Shown here one piece after another: positions 21,801 through 33,475 of a stretch of DNA of 64,000 bases. The position numbers were made by a program, and so were the translations under genes. Numbering within the stretch: the stretch's first letter is position 1; every line of letters starts with the position of its first letter. The stretch is from Prunus persica. Taxonomy: Eukaryota > Streptophyta > Magnoliopsida > Rosales > Rosaceae. A model generated the notes under the pieces. That model saw only the letters and a program-made list of their open reading frames with translations. It had not been told where the DNA came from and did not search any database. Where the stretch lies: positions 3,709,471 through 3,773,470 of the forward strand of contig NC_034016.1 of NCBI RefSeq assembly GCF_000346465.2, read 5' to 3'.

Positions 21801-23631
21801 GGATAAATTTAGATGGATGACCTAAGCGCCAGTGCCATAGATTGAAACTCGGGGAAGCAACAGCGGAATTAGCAATAGAGGGTACATCAGGAGCCAAATA
21901 ATAAAGACCACCACGTTCCAATCCCTTACCAATCTCCCTCTTCGAACTCAGGTCCTGCAAAACACAATGATCAGAATAAAAGGTAATAAAACAATTAAGT
22001 AGCTTAGTGAGTTTGCTAACGGAGAGAAGATTAAAACGAAAATCAGGTACCAATAAGACATTATGTAAAGGTAAAGAGGGTAAGGGTTTGGAAGAGCCAA
22101 TATGAGTAATATTAGATGTTTGTCCAGTAGGTAATTTAATAGGAGCAGTATTAAGAGTGGTCATGTTGTCTAACATATTAGAACTAGAAACCATGTGATC
22201 GGTGGCGCCGGAATCAATTATCCAAGAACTGAGATTGAATGAAGAATGAAAACATAATGGGTTACCTGCAACATTAGCCATAGAATTATTTTTACCGGAT
22301 GGCAACATGGCAATCAATTGATTGTATTGTTCATGAGTTAGAGTTGGTGCAGCTGGAGTGCTAGTGGTTGCTGCGACAAAAGAACCAGTAGAGGTAGTAC
22401 GTGAGGAAGAAGAATTGGTCTTGGCAGTCCCATTCTTCTTTTTGCAATGAGACTGTGTATGCCCTGCTGTATCACAAAATGTGCAAAACATATAATTTTT
22501 GCTGGCAGGATTTTTGCGACAACGAGATTCTGAGTGACCGTCGGTATCACAAAATTTGCAATGATAAAATGGTTTCTGAGACTGCAGTCGATTAGCCGCC
22601 ATGGCAGATTGATCGAGAGATGTTGTGATTACAGGTTGAAGAGAACGTTGGCGTTCATCTTGTAAGAGTAAGGAGTAGGCACGATTGACAGTTGGCAAAG
22701 GATCCTGAAGAAGCATATTACTACGAACCCCAAAATAAGATTCGTTCAACCCAGCCAAAAATTGCATGAGATGCTCTTCTTGAATGTGATTCATGCTAGT
22801 TTGAGAGGCTCCACAAGTGCAAGAGGTTAACGAAATATATGAAGATAACTCATCCCAATAACCTTTCAAAATAGTATAATAAGAGGCTATGGATGAGTTA
22901 CCTTGTGTATGATTGGCAATGGCGCGACGAATCTCAAAAATCCTAGGAGCATTCTTTTGAGAAAAACGTTCACGGAGATCGTCCCAAACTTCGCGTGCTG
23001 TAGCGGTATAGATAACACTATTAGATATCTCGGGAGAGAGAGCGTTAACAATCCAAGATAGAACCATGCTATTACACCTGGTCCATTGATGAAATTTGGT
23101 TGAAGCATCCTCAGGTTTGGCGATACTGCCGTCAATGAACCCAAGTTTGTTTTTGGCGTCAAGAGCCATCCTCATGGCGCGAGACCATGTAGGATAATTG
23201 TCACCAAGCAGCGGCTGTGTAACAAGAATCACACCAGGATTATCAGAATGATGTAAATAAAGGGGAGAAGAAGCCGCATATTCTGTGGACAACGGCGTGC
23301 CCTTATTGACTGATTTCTTCCCATTAGATTTGGAAGAAGCAATGGAGGCAGTGTCAGACATGGTTGAAAAAAACGTAGGAAGAATGAAAATTTTTAATGG
23401 ATCAATACAGGCTCTGGTACCATGTAAAAATAATATCTCGTATATTTGTTATGTATTTGCAATACAGAAGAAGACCAATATATATAGCCAATAAGACTAC
23501 CTAAGGAAGGTAATTTAAATCCTAAGTTAAAGGCACTAATTTGTACAAGCCTTAACAGAGAAGTTGACTATTCCTATACAAGGTAACAAATAATGTACAA
23601 TATATTTTGTAATCTTTCCATATCTTCAATA
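18811..23631 (-). mobile_element. Complete, very young Ty1/copia retrotransposon
   Basis: The two 209-bp LTRs (18811-19019 and 23423-23631) are identical base for base by eye. They are flanked by an exact 5-bp duplication GCTAG (18806-18810 and 23632-23636). A primer-binding site TGGTACCAGAGCC adjoins the 5' LTR (23422-23410 on minus) and a polypurine tract adjoins the 3' LTR (19020-19033). The single coding frame fills the interior. Confidence 0.97.
19027..23361 (-). pseudogene. Copia gag-pol polyprotein with a single internal TGA
   Basis: From ATG at 23361 one frame runs 4335 bases to the stop at 19027. The only break is TGA at 20731-20733, in the Pro/Ser-rich linker between integrase and reverse transcriptase. 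Domains in order: copia gag N-domain (GDNYPTWSRAM); two CCHC knuckles (CKFCDTDGHSESRC, CTFCDTAGHTQSHC); aspartic protease (WIIDSGATDH); GAG-pre-integrase; integrase (HCDVWGP, VRTDNGTEF, TPQQNGVVERKHRH); RT with LVYVDDIIITG; RNase H (YCDSNWASC, SRSSAEAEYRA, ERTKHIEIDCH). The stop context CAT-TGA-AAG suggests CGA to TGA, a typical methyl-C change. Gag, protease and integrase remain expressible; RT/RNase H would need read-through or another start. Confidence 0.93.
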
Positions 23632-23636
23632 GCTAG

Positions 23637-24915
23637 AGAAATCAAATTTATACGGGAGCATTTCTACTCACCAAATTAACCAAAGATTTATGTTCATCAC
23701 CACCTTTAAAGGTAAAAAAAATAAAAAATAAAAAAAAGAGCCCACATGCCTCTCTTAATTGAATTCTTTGTGATATGGTCACCATGTAATGGATTAAAAT
23801 TGACACATATAGCAGTAATTCAATTATTTTAACACATAAATTAAATAATAATAATAATTTGTTAGAAAGTAGCGAAGTATGGATAGAAAGTAGCCCTCTA
23901 TTTGGATGGAGGAAAAGTCGGGATTTAGTTAAAAGTCAGGAATTGATGAGGAGAAATTGATATTTCTATTGTTTGGCAAAGTATGGAATTTATTAAATGA
24001 TGCGTGGAAAAAATCGTGAAAATTGGGAATCGAGATTAATTTCCGCTAAAAGAGGCATCATTTCGCAATTTCCATTGAGCAGGAATTCGTTTTTCCCTGT
24101 AATTTCTATCATTTACAAAAGAGTGTTGCTAAACGAACCTTAAAATTAACTGAGTGCACCATATGAACTAAGTACACCCTAATATTTTAATCAAATGAAA
24201 AATTAACTAAGTACACCCTATTTAACTACCAAAAATACCCCTGGTATACCCTAATACACTCTATCACACAACACTCTAATACTAACCCTAAACCAGGTTT
24301 CTCTTTACACATGAATCCGTGCCCTCTTTTCAGATTTTGGGTTTGCATCAAAGTCTTTAATTTCATAAACTGCTATCGAAGTTGATTTGCTAATTCAAAG
24401 CTTGATTCTTGTAAATCTTTGTGAATTTCTTTATTTATTTCTTATTGTTTGATTGAACTTGTTGCCCTCCATTCGCAAATTTGAATAATTTCAAAAGTAA
24501 CCCAATTTGCAAAAGTAAGTCTCTCTCTTGAAACGTTTGTTCTTGTATTTGAGGCCTCTTCTTTTGTTCTGATGCCTTTCCATTTTGTTCAATGCTTGTG
24601 CCTTTTGGTGGTTTTACCTTCCTCTGCAGTTGGCTTCATTCGAGAAGGTTAAGTAAGTAGATGAATTCTTCAAAGTCCATCCCAACCCCTCGATAGCGAG
24701 AACATTGAAGCAGAGCATTGAGTGGGTACCGATTAACGCCAAATGGGTTCATAGTGTAGCTAAACCATGAAAAGATTTCATTCACAGTCAAGGAAAAGCA
24801 GTTTATTAGCTGTAAAATTCAAATTAAGCATCAATTTCTGCAAACACGAAACTTGGAGATGGAGAACGAGAAGCAAAAAAAAAAAAAAAAAAAACATTCC
24901 TTACAGAGCACATTG
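23637..24915. other. Intergenic, weak repeats only
   Basis: No supportable gene. A short direct repeat around 'AACTAAGTACACCCT' occurs twice at 24168-24232. Near 23895-24145 the ends 'CTCTATTTGGATGG' and 'GCTAAACGAACCTT' hint at an old MITE. A run of A lies near 24874-24894. Confidence 0.4.
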
Positions 24916-24919
24916 ACAT

Positions 24920-25795
24920 GTAGGGGTCGTCAATGGGCCTTGCCGAGCTAGTCCGACCCAAATTTAATGGGTCTGGGCCAAGATTGGCCAGGCTTTAAAG
25001 AGGAGAGAGAAAATATCAGGCCAGACCGGACCGGGTTTTTTTAAAAAATTCAAAGCTCAAGCCCGACCTATGAGCCGGGCTTGAGAAAGCCCATCGGGCC
25101 GGGCCGGGCTAAGCCCAACGGGCCCTACTTCATTCGAGAAATATCATAAAGGCATTTTAATCTAAATTTGAGATTAAACTCACTTAATTCCAATATTTTC
25201 ACTTCAAACCAAATTCATAAAACACCCAATAAAGTCACACAACTTATAAGATTTTTCACAAAAATAATAAAACCAAGTATTATTTTTGAGGTTATTACAT
25301 AATTAGATCATAATACGTTTTAAGAAATAAGTTTAAAAAATAATAAGTATCAAAAAAATATTTTTTTAACGGATGGTATGAATAAATATGCAAATATTTG
25401 GTGATGTGTTCAAGAAAAGCATGATTATATTTGGTGGTACGATTATGTTTCGTGATATGATTATATATATATAATTGTTTAATTAATAATTGACGCAAAT
25501 TAATGTGCTAATCATCCAATTATAAACTAGGAATGAGTAAAGAAAAGTAAATGAAATGAAACAAATTATATATGTGATTTAAGTGATATAATCCCAAACC
25601 TAAACTCTTATTTATACATAATTATATATGTATGCGGGCCTAACAGGCAAGGCTTTTGTGGGCGTGCTGGGCCGGGCTTTCTTGGGCTTAATCGGGCCGG
25701 GCCTATGGGCCGGGCTGGGCTTCAGACACCCAAGCCCATGTCTAGCCCAGCCCAAGGCAGGCTGGGCTTTTTTTTCGATGTGCCAGGCAGGCCCC
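24920..25795. mobile_element. GC-rich-ended non-autonomous element, right end truncated (hAT-like, tentative)
   Basis: The left end (TAGGGGTCGTCAATGGGCC) and the right end (GGGCCGGGC and CCCAGCCC motifs, 25640-25790) are complex inverted repeats of GGGCC/CCCGG around an AT-rich centre. The last bases of the right end are missing where the Tat-like gypsy sequence begins. No target duplication can be called. Confidence 0.5.
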
Positions 25796-26540
25796 CATCA
25801 GATGCCTTTCCTTACGCCCCCACCAGTGCTCGCTGCGTTGTTCACCGTGGCCACTAAGCAATACGAAAACTTCTCTACCATTGATTAGGGTTAATATGGT
25901 AAGTATAGTATACTGGTCAGCAGTGCGACTTTTGACTAGTATGTTATCAACATAAACCTCCATGGTGTTGCCAATCAGTGGGGCGAAGAGGCTGTCCACG
26001 AGACGTTGATAAGTAGCCCCGGCGTTTTTGAGCCCGAAGGGCATCACCTTGTAGCAGTATAGACCACGATCTGTAATGAAAGAAGTGTGGGCTTGGTCGT
26101 CAGGGTGCATGAAGATCTGGTTGTATCTAGAGTAAGCATCCATTAAGCTAAGGAGAGCATGGCCAGCTGTGGCGTCAACCAACTGGTCAATGTGGAGTAG
26201 GGGGAAGATATCCTTCGAGGCAAGCGCGATTAAGATTGGTGTAGTCCACACACATTCGCCAGCCCATCCTGGGTTTGCGGACCATCACCACATTAGCTAG
26301 CCATGTGGGATAGTCCACCTCCTTGATGAATCCGATGCTACTCAGCTTATCCACCTCCGCCCTCATGGCCTCATATCGCTCCGAGTCATAAGCACAATGC
26401 TTCTGCCGAATGTGTCGGATTGCAGTATTAATGCTTAGCCGATGAGATATAATGTCTGGTGATATGTCAGGCATGTCATTGTAAGACCGGGCGAAGACCT
26501 CAAAGTTGAGGCGGAGGAAGGCGACGAGGTCAGAGTGCAA
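25796..26540 (-). pseudogene. Partial gypsy reverse transcriptase
   Basis: The first piece (26540-26187) reads the RT N-terminus: INTAIRHIRQKHCAYDSERY, then DKLSSIGFIKEVDYPTWLAN and GWRMCVDYTNLNRAC. A frameshift leads to the second piece (26251-25870) with HIDQLVDATAGHALLSLMDA, MPFGLKNAGATYQRL and YVDNILVKS. The last is the catalytic YVDD box with the second Asp changed to Asn. Homology then ends, so the enzyme would be inactive in any case. Confidence 0.85.
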
Positions 26541-26718
26541 CTCTTGTGAGAGGGAGGTGCCGGTCTAGACTGGCCGATCTGGGATGTCGTTATAGAGAGT
26601 AACCAGCTCAAGGTCTTCCATAAGTTCGGCCTGTTGGGTGACAGATTCCTCCCTTGGGTCTTCAGGTCGTTCAGTGCCAGCTTGAGGAGGGGCTGGAGCC
26701 CTAATTTCGGGTGCCAAA

Positions 26719-27057
26719 TTAGTCACTGCACACCGTGCCTGTGTCATGGGGCGTAGGGAACTTCAGCAGCAGCATATGTGTGGAAATGAAAACCTTCATT
26801 TGGGCCAAGGCAGGGCGCCTAAGGATGACATTGTAGGCCGTGGGACAATCAACAATGAGGAAAAGAGTGGTGATCGTTGCCCGCTGGGGTGCTGCTCCAA
26901 TAGAGATAGGGAGATAGATGCTTCTAATGGACTGGACAGCATCACCAAAGAAGCTCACAAGGGGTGTGATGCTTCGATCGAGCAAGTGAGACCGAACCTG
27001 GAGCTCATTGAAAGCATCAGTAAACATCACACTGACTGAGCTGCCAGTGTCCACCAA
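26719..27057 (-). pseudogene. Gypsy aspartic protease region
   Basis: The frame starts MVDTGSSVSVMF, the active-site DTGSS of retroviral-type proteases. It ends with the second conserved block AYNVILRRPAL, where Arg replaces the usual Gly. It lies between gag and RT as expected. Confidence 0.85.
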
Positions 27058-27099
27058 GATATGCCCAACGTCGAAGTTAGAAATGTTTGCGCGGATAAT

Positions 27100-28816
27100 G
27101 AGTAGGTCATCATGGGGGAGAATAACACCACGTTCCTCCTCTTGGTATAAAGTAATGGGGGCCCAGCCTGATTTGTGCGTCTTTGGCAGTTGTCCCTGCT
27201 CAGTGCTGAAGACCCCGCCACGGTAGGACCACCAGTGATGGTGGAGATCATGTTGATATGTCGTTGGTGAGGGTTAGATAGAGGTGGGAGGTTATGCACA
27301 TATTTGTCCAGCTTCCCTTCACAGATGAATCCTTCAATGATGTTGCGCAAGGTAACACAAGATTCAGTATCGTTGGCACCGAACTGATGAAAGCGACAGA
27401 AGACACCTGTGTTTGGCACAAGCTGCTGGTCGGTCTCCTAGGGGAGGTTTGGGTATCATTGGTGCCTCGTGCACCAGGACATTCTCATTGGTGGTGTTGA
27501 GGGTGGTGAAGACCTCGAACCTAGGCTTGGGTGTGAAGGGGAGTTGAGCCCGATCACTTGTCCTGGGAAGGGTGCTTCCACTAGATTGGTGGTGGTTGCC
27601 ATGTCTGTCATGCTTGCTATTACTGAAGGTATGCTGATAGCCATTTTCCCTTTTTTGTTGCGGGGTACCCTGGGTACTTGGGGCGGGAGCAGAATGCTGA
27701 GGTGGGGATAGGATAGGAACTGAAACAGGTGGAGGATCACCAAAAGTGCTATGTGCCGGGGTAGCTGGGCCATGCTTGGAATTGAAGTACTCAATCTTGG
27801 CGTGAACTGCTGCCTGCTTCATTAGCTCCTCATATGGGTTCCAAGGGTTACTATGAACCAAGTAGCGGAAGTTGGACTTACGGAGGCCACTCTTAAAGGC
27901 ACCGAAGGGAGCGCGGTCATCAGTCTCTGGGCAGCATGAGTATTCATGGCTGAATCGGGCTACATACTCCTGAAGGGGCTCGTCCTCACCGTGCGAAAGC
28001 ATGTACAGGTCGTCGGCGGAGTATAGGCGATCGGTCTGGATCATGAAGTGGTCCAGGAAGGTCTACTTCAGACTATCAAATAAGTTAATGGTGCAGAAGT
28101 TTAGCCTATATAACCAATTCAGGGTTACATCGCTGAGGGTGGAAGGGAAAAAAGAGGCACATGCCTTCGTCACTAAGGCCCTTACACCTAAGGACAGACT
28201 GGAAAGAATGTATGTGGGTGAGAGGATCCTCCGTACCAGTGAAGAAGGTGATGTAGAGTGGCTACATGTCTTTCTCCTAGTGGTAATTGAGGATACGTTC
28301 AGTAAAGGGCCCAGGTCGTGGCTTCGCCCAGAGGGGTTGGTGGCTGCGGTGCTGCTCGCTCTCCATGCGCCGGACCTTCTCGAAAAGAAGCCCCAAGGTC
28401 GAGTCGGCATGAAGGAGAGTCTCGGGTGCCGAAGGCCCTGGGGGCAGGCGGACAGGAACTGGGTAAGGTTCCCATTCTTCGAACACCTCAGTGTGATAAG
28501 ACTCCCAGTCTTCTGAATGGTACGATTTCCAGTTATCTGAGTCCCATACATCCTTTCTAGCTAGTAGGTGCGTTGACTTCGGTGGGGGACCTAGGTGCGT
28601 CACCTTTGGGTCTCTGAGATTAACAGGGATAGGGATACGGTCTGTCTGACGGTCCAAGAGGCAGTCCCTGCAATCCCTATTGACCTTCGTTGGTTCATGG
28701 GGCCGGTTCTTCAGTGGGGAGATGTGAAAAAGTCGCGACTTAGTTGGCTCTGGGTAAAGAGAGCCTTTACCTTTGCCGAGCCTAGACTGGACTGGGGCGC
28801 TGTGGTCAGAGGGCAC
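27100..28816 (-). pseudogene. Gypsy gag, frame-broken
   Basis: Pieces in three frames: 28816-28277 (Pro-rich N-terminus ending GPFTERILNYH), about 28250-28063 (PSTLSDVTLNWLYRLN), and 28044-27364 (FMIQTDRLYSADDLYMLS ... YVARFSHEYS ... FGAFKSGLR). A fragment near 27419-27200 reads FCRFHQFGANDTESC. These blocks are typical of Tat-type gag. Frameshifts near 28270 and 28050 make it a pseudogene. Confidence 0.8.
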
Positions 28817-29179
28817 TGGCTGGTTCGGCTGGGTATGCTTAACATCCTAGGTAAACTCATGTTAGGAGCCATGGGCCTGGAGATTGACATCTGTTGAAGG
28901 TTTCCTTCGGAAGGTACCCTAGCGGGGGGTATGGTGCGGAGTATCGTGGCTATCCTCGGTCGACATAGCAGAATGTGGGGTAAAAAAGAGGCGACTGATG
29001 GGAGAAGGAGCCAGCTAGGCTGGTAGAGAGAAATGGGATTCAAGTTCGATTCCCACAGACGAAGCCAAACTATTAATGCTCTCTTTGGGAGGGTCAACTT
29101 AGAGAGAAGTATGTAGTCTTCAGCAGGGGAGAAGGTGTGGACCTTCAGTAAGGGAAGAGCCTGCAAAAGACAAAGTAGG

Positions 29180-29551
29180 AGAAGTAGTCATTAAGCTTCG
29201 AACACCGGTGTGGCGCCGGCCGAAGGCTCTCCGATACTTAAGTCAGCTAAGAGTGGCAAATTTGGCAGAGTAATAGTAAAAGTGAGAAAGTAGTTGCCCT
29301 TTTTACTTAGGTACTGTTCCCTATTTATAGGGAGGTGAAAGTGGAAGGTTTGCACAAAGTTTCGATGTGGGACTTTGTGCAAGTTGCTGTGGTGGTGACA
29401 CGTGTCTTGGAGATTAGGTTCTGCAGTTGAGAGCTTCGGCAGGTGTCTGGCACCTCAGAAGAGTGTCTTCCTTCAACAAGGGAGAAGGCGTGTCTGCCTT
29501 GGTGCTAGTCATTTTGATGCTGGATATGCTCGGTTGATTATGGTGTAAACA
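29180..29551 (-). repeat. 5' LTR of the Tat-like element (approximate)
   Basis: The minus strand starts TGTTTACACC at 29551, where LRR-kinase homology stops. A TATA box (CTATAAATAGGG) lies at about 29323-29334. The inner border near 29180 is uncertain. Confidence 0.55.
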
Positions 29552-31526
29552 CCTTCTTTATAAGAAAGATTGAGATGATTAAGAAATGTAAACTTGCCAA
29601 GAAATTCAGGTATCTCTCCAGATAAGTTGTTGCGCAAAATATCTATTTCTTCCAAGCTTCCCAAATACAGGTGGTCCAACATAATACAACTACCAAGAGT
29701 TGTGGGGGTTTCATCTGATAACTTATTTTCCGATAAATCTAGCTCCACAAGGAATTACCAAATCACCCACTTTATATGGCGACGAACCAGTCAAAGAATT
29801 GTTCCCAAATGAAGTGAAAGGGATGAAATTCCGAGAATCTCTCCAGGTATATATGGTGCCTGTTAGACTGTTATTAGAAAGGTCAAGTGCAAATAGACTT
29901 TAGCAGTTTCCAAGACTTGGAGGTATACTTCCCTCAAACCTAGTCTCGCTTACGAACAACTTTCTTAATGAAATCAAGTTACCTTGAGAGGACGGTGTCG
30001 GCCCAAAAATTTTGTTTTCATTCAAGTACAGTTCCTGTAAGTTTTGAAGCTTCCCAATTCCATCAGGGACACTACCACTGAAGTAGTTTTTTTCCATTCC
30101 AATATGGGTCAAATTTACTAGGTTTCCAATGCTGTCAGGGATGCTTCTGTGTATCAAATTTCAGATTTTAGTTGTGTAGAAAGGTTGGCTATGAACTTGG
30201 CATTTCTCCTCCAAAATGGTTAGTGCCCATACCAAAGTCCTCTAGGCTAGTACAGTTAGCCAAAAAGCTGAGAAAGTTCAAGTCGCCAGTTGTTCCACTT
30301 CCCAGTCTATTGCGACTGGAGTTTATGGAACTAAGCTTCACAAGCTTCCAAGATTTTCAGCAGGGTCCCGGTGAGACCGTTTTCAGCTAGATTAAGCATC
30401 CGAAGTCTAGAAGAATTTGACAATGATGCAGGAATAGTTCCAGTGAATTTGTTGCCACCACAGTAAAATTCTTCGAGATTAGAAAGATTAATGCAGATAT
30501 TTGGTGGTAGCTCTCCGTGCAGTTGATTCTTAGCAACACTGAAATAGTATATGGAAGAAATGTTATGGATTGAAGAAGGGACGTTACCTTTGGAACTATA
30601 GTGTGGGCTTGTAACTAAGCAGAACATTAGAGTGATTGGTGGGTTAATAGAAACCTTCTCAGGTGAGGTATAGTGGTCTTGGACTGTTCACCTTGGCATT
30701 GGTGACTGAAGTCACACAAAGCACACCCCTAACCCTCGGGGTTAGTAGGGTCCCCCAACCACGAAGGGTGGGTAGCAAAAGAAGGGACATTACCAGACAG
30801 ATTATTATCTGAAAGCGAGAATTTCTCTAAGCTTGACAGACGTCCGAGCTCATTTAGTATACTTCCATGAAAATTGTTTCGGATAAGATGAAGATTAAGA
30901 TTATTCAAAGAAGAACAGTTTCCTATCCAACCTGGGATTGCTCCAATGAGATTGTTAGCAGAAATGGAAACATAATTCAAATTTAACAATAAACTGAGGT
31001 GGTTTGGAATTGACCCAATAAGCTCATTGAAACTAAATTAAAAGTGAGGATTCTTAGTCGTGTACAGTGAGATATATTAGTTGGAATTTTGCCGCTAAAG
31101 GAATTTCAAGACAGGTTGATATATTGCAAGCTTCGTATAGACGACCCATTTCTTGAGGAATTTCACCATGAAAGCTGTTGGTGCCTAGGTTAATTCCATT
31201 TAGATGAGTAAGATTCCCAATTGAAGGTGGTAAGGAGCCTACAAACTAAGGTTCAAAATGAAGACTCTTTTGGTGGAATGGTTGCATGTAACGCCAATCC
31301 AACTGCATAAATCAATGGAATCATTCCATCCATGAGCTCATGACATGAAGAGGATCTTGGTTCTTTTCTTCAAGTCCAGCAGCGCCAGGCGATCAATTTC
31401 ATTTCCAAAAGTATTGCTATTGGGTAGCTTTGCAGACGCCAGAGGTATGCTCATGCATAAAAGAATGAACCCATGAAGGAATGTAAACAAAACCAGCCTG
31501 ACGTGAGTACTTTGTGAATGCTCCAT
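29552..31526 (-). pseudogene. LRR receptor kinase pseudogene (EFR/Xa21-like class), kinase domain missing
   Basis: ATG at 31526 opens a signal peptide (LFTFLHGFILLCMSIPLAS) and an LRR N-cap (EIDRLALLDLKK, then SIDLCSWIGVTCNHS near 31320-31280). LRRs follow, such as LTHLNGINLGTNSFHGEIP, SIHNISSIYYFSVAKNQLHG, NLSNLEEFYCGGNKFTGTIP and LEEIDILRNNLSGEIPEFLG. The repeats are spread over all three minus frames with many stops. The order is preserved to FLNHLNLSYKEGV at about 29555, where the gypsy LTR starts. Transmembrane and kinase parts are absent. The family acts in pattern-triggered immunity; this copy is dead. Confidence 0.85.
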
Positions 31527-32374
31527 ATATCCTGTTCTAATAGAATACAGAGAAACTCAAAACCAAGTGCTGGCATCTTTCTATTTCCTACTTGTGGGCT
31601 TTCTTTTAATGAATTAATTAGACTAAACAAAAACAAAAACATTTATTTTCTATCTGCAGGGCATACCCACTGTGGTCCTACAAGTTTTCAAAGACTAATT
31701 AGGAGTGCTACAATATGAATCGAAGAATATCATCTCATGACTTTTGGCTAGTTGAGATGGTGAGCAAGGTCATATGACCAAGACAGATACTGCAACTCCC
31801 TAATGTTTTTAAAAATGCATTGCCTGAGAAAATATCAGAAATTTTGGATCAATCAACTAGTAAAGAGATCTCAATGCATGAATACTGAAAACTTGATTTG
31901 TGTTCATATTTTAATACATCAAAACATGAATTTCACCAAATTGTACATATACATACAGAACATAGAGAATTTGCTGAAATCCGGACATTGCATTTAGACC
32001 CGTTTAAAGGGAAGGGAAACCAAAAACAAAAACAAAAAACAAAAAAGAAGAATTATTTATTGTTTGTGACCACACACTCTGAACCATTCTTACATTCATA
32101 TGCAGAAGGCCCAACTAAAGCTTAGGAGTTGAGAAGGATAAGAGCAGCTAGGAATTCTTTCAAGCTTAATGGAAGATAGAATTTGTAAGAAGTGGACAGA
32201 AAACTAAACCAGCAAGGCAGACAGCATGCAGTGTTCAGCAGAAGTTAAAAAATTAAAGACTGGTAGTCCACTAATAAACGTTAAAATCCATAAGATCTGC
32301 AGCAGTTTATAACTAGTTTAAAATCCATTAAAATCTCAATTGAATACTTACGCACTGCGCTAGCTTCCTACTTC
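31527..32374. other. Intergenic, nothing recognised
   Basis: AT-rich spacer between the LRR-kinase relic and the F-box gene; it contains the 3' flank of the latter. No open frame is convincing. Confidence 0.5.
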
Positions 32375-33443
32375 CTACAGGCACACAAATTCTATTCCTT
32401 TGGGCACCCTTCTTTTAAAGTACTTCCTAGCGCGATCTCTTACAGTTTCTTGCCACTTCAGTATTTGGTCTTTCATTATTCTGTAGTTGAGGCTCTGTAG
32501 AAGCCAGGTCTGGACAGGATTAACAACAATTTTCTCCAGATTTACAGCAGTCTTTGTCAAGTAACGAACCAGCGCAAAATCACTTGTGCGACCAACATAC
32601 CCTACCATTTCCACAACCTTAAGGAAATTATGGGAGAATTTCGGGGCTCTCGCAAAACTTTTCAGCGGACCTTCGTAGTGCATCTGCATCAAACCAATAA
32701 CTTTTTAGTTTATGTAACAAGAACCAAGACTATAACAAATAGAAGTGAGAAATTCTCTCAGAATATGAAACAATACAGATGGGCTCAGAACAATCTAACC
32801 ATATAGATATTAAAAACATTGAAACTCATAACTATTTATCTCAATGGACAGTTAAACCAACTTCTATTTGGCATTGATGTTACATCAAAATCTTCCATAT
32901 CTTCAATGAAGTCAAGGTTGCTATTAGGATCCTCTTTTTTCTTCTTCAGCATTGGTAATGGAGTGAATAGAAGATAAAGATTGTATTCTCCCTAATTTAA
33001 ATTTATTCTCTCAGCAAAAGTGAAGGACAGCAGGGACGGGATTCAAAAATGTCTTCATAAAATGGCAATAAGGAGTATTGAATCCATGACCAAGTAAACA
33101 ACTTTACCAGAAAGTACCACTAGGGTATGCATGTCTTCGTGATAAATATTTGTGTTCATTACTTTTATTGGTCTGTGGCATCAATTCATGGTATTTGATT
33201 TTCGTCAAAATTCACGATATTTTTTTATATAGTATTTTCATGTTAGAAGATATAAGAGTCCCAGTTTAAGTTTCGTATAGGGCCCTCAAATTCTAGGAGA
33301 TATAAGGTATGTACATAGCTCATTAGTGGAATATATTAGATTATTTAAATGGGAATCGAATCCTATTTAAACCTTTATCATAGAAAACCCAGCCTCTTTT
33401 AAATAAAAATATTTCCCACCAAAAGTAAAATCCATCAACTACC

Positions 33444-33475
<32 letters not shown>

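Larger units (their letters stand above)
25796..29551 (-). mobile_element. Truncated gypsy retrotransposon, Tat-like lineage
   Basis: In minus-strand order: a 5' LTR/leader (to about 29180), gag, aspartic protease and the start of RT. The sequence stops within RT at about 25800, so RNase H, integrase and the 3' LTR are missing. Gag and RT style fit the plant Tat clade. Frames are broken at several points. Confidence 0.8.
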
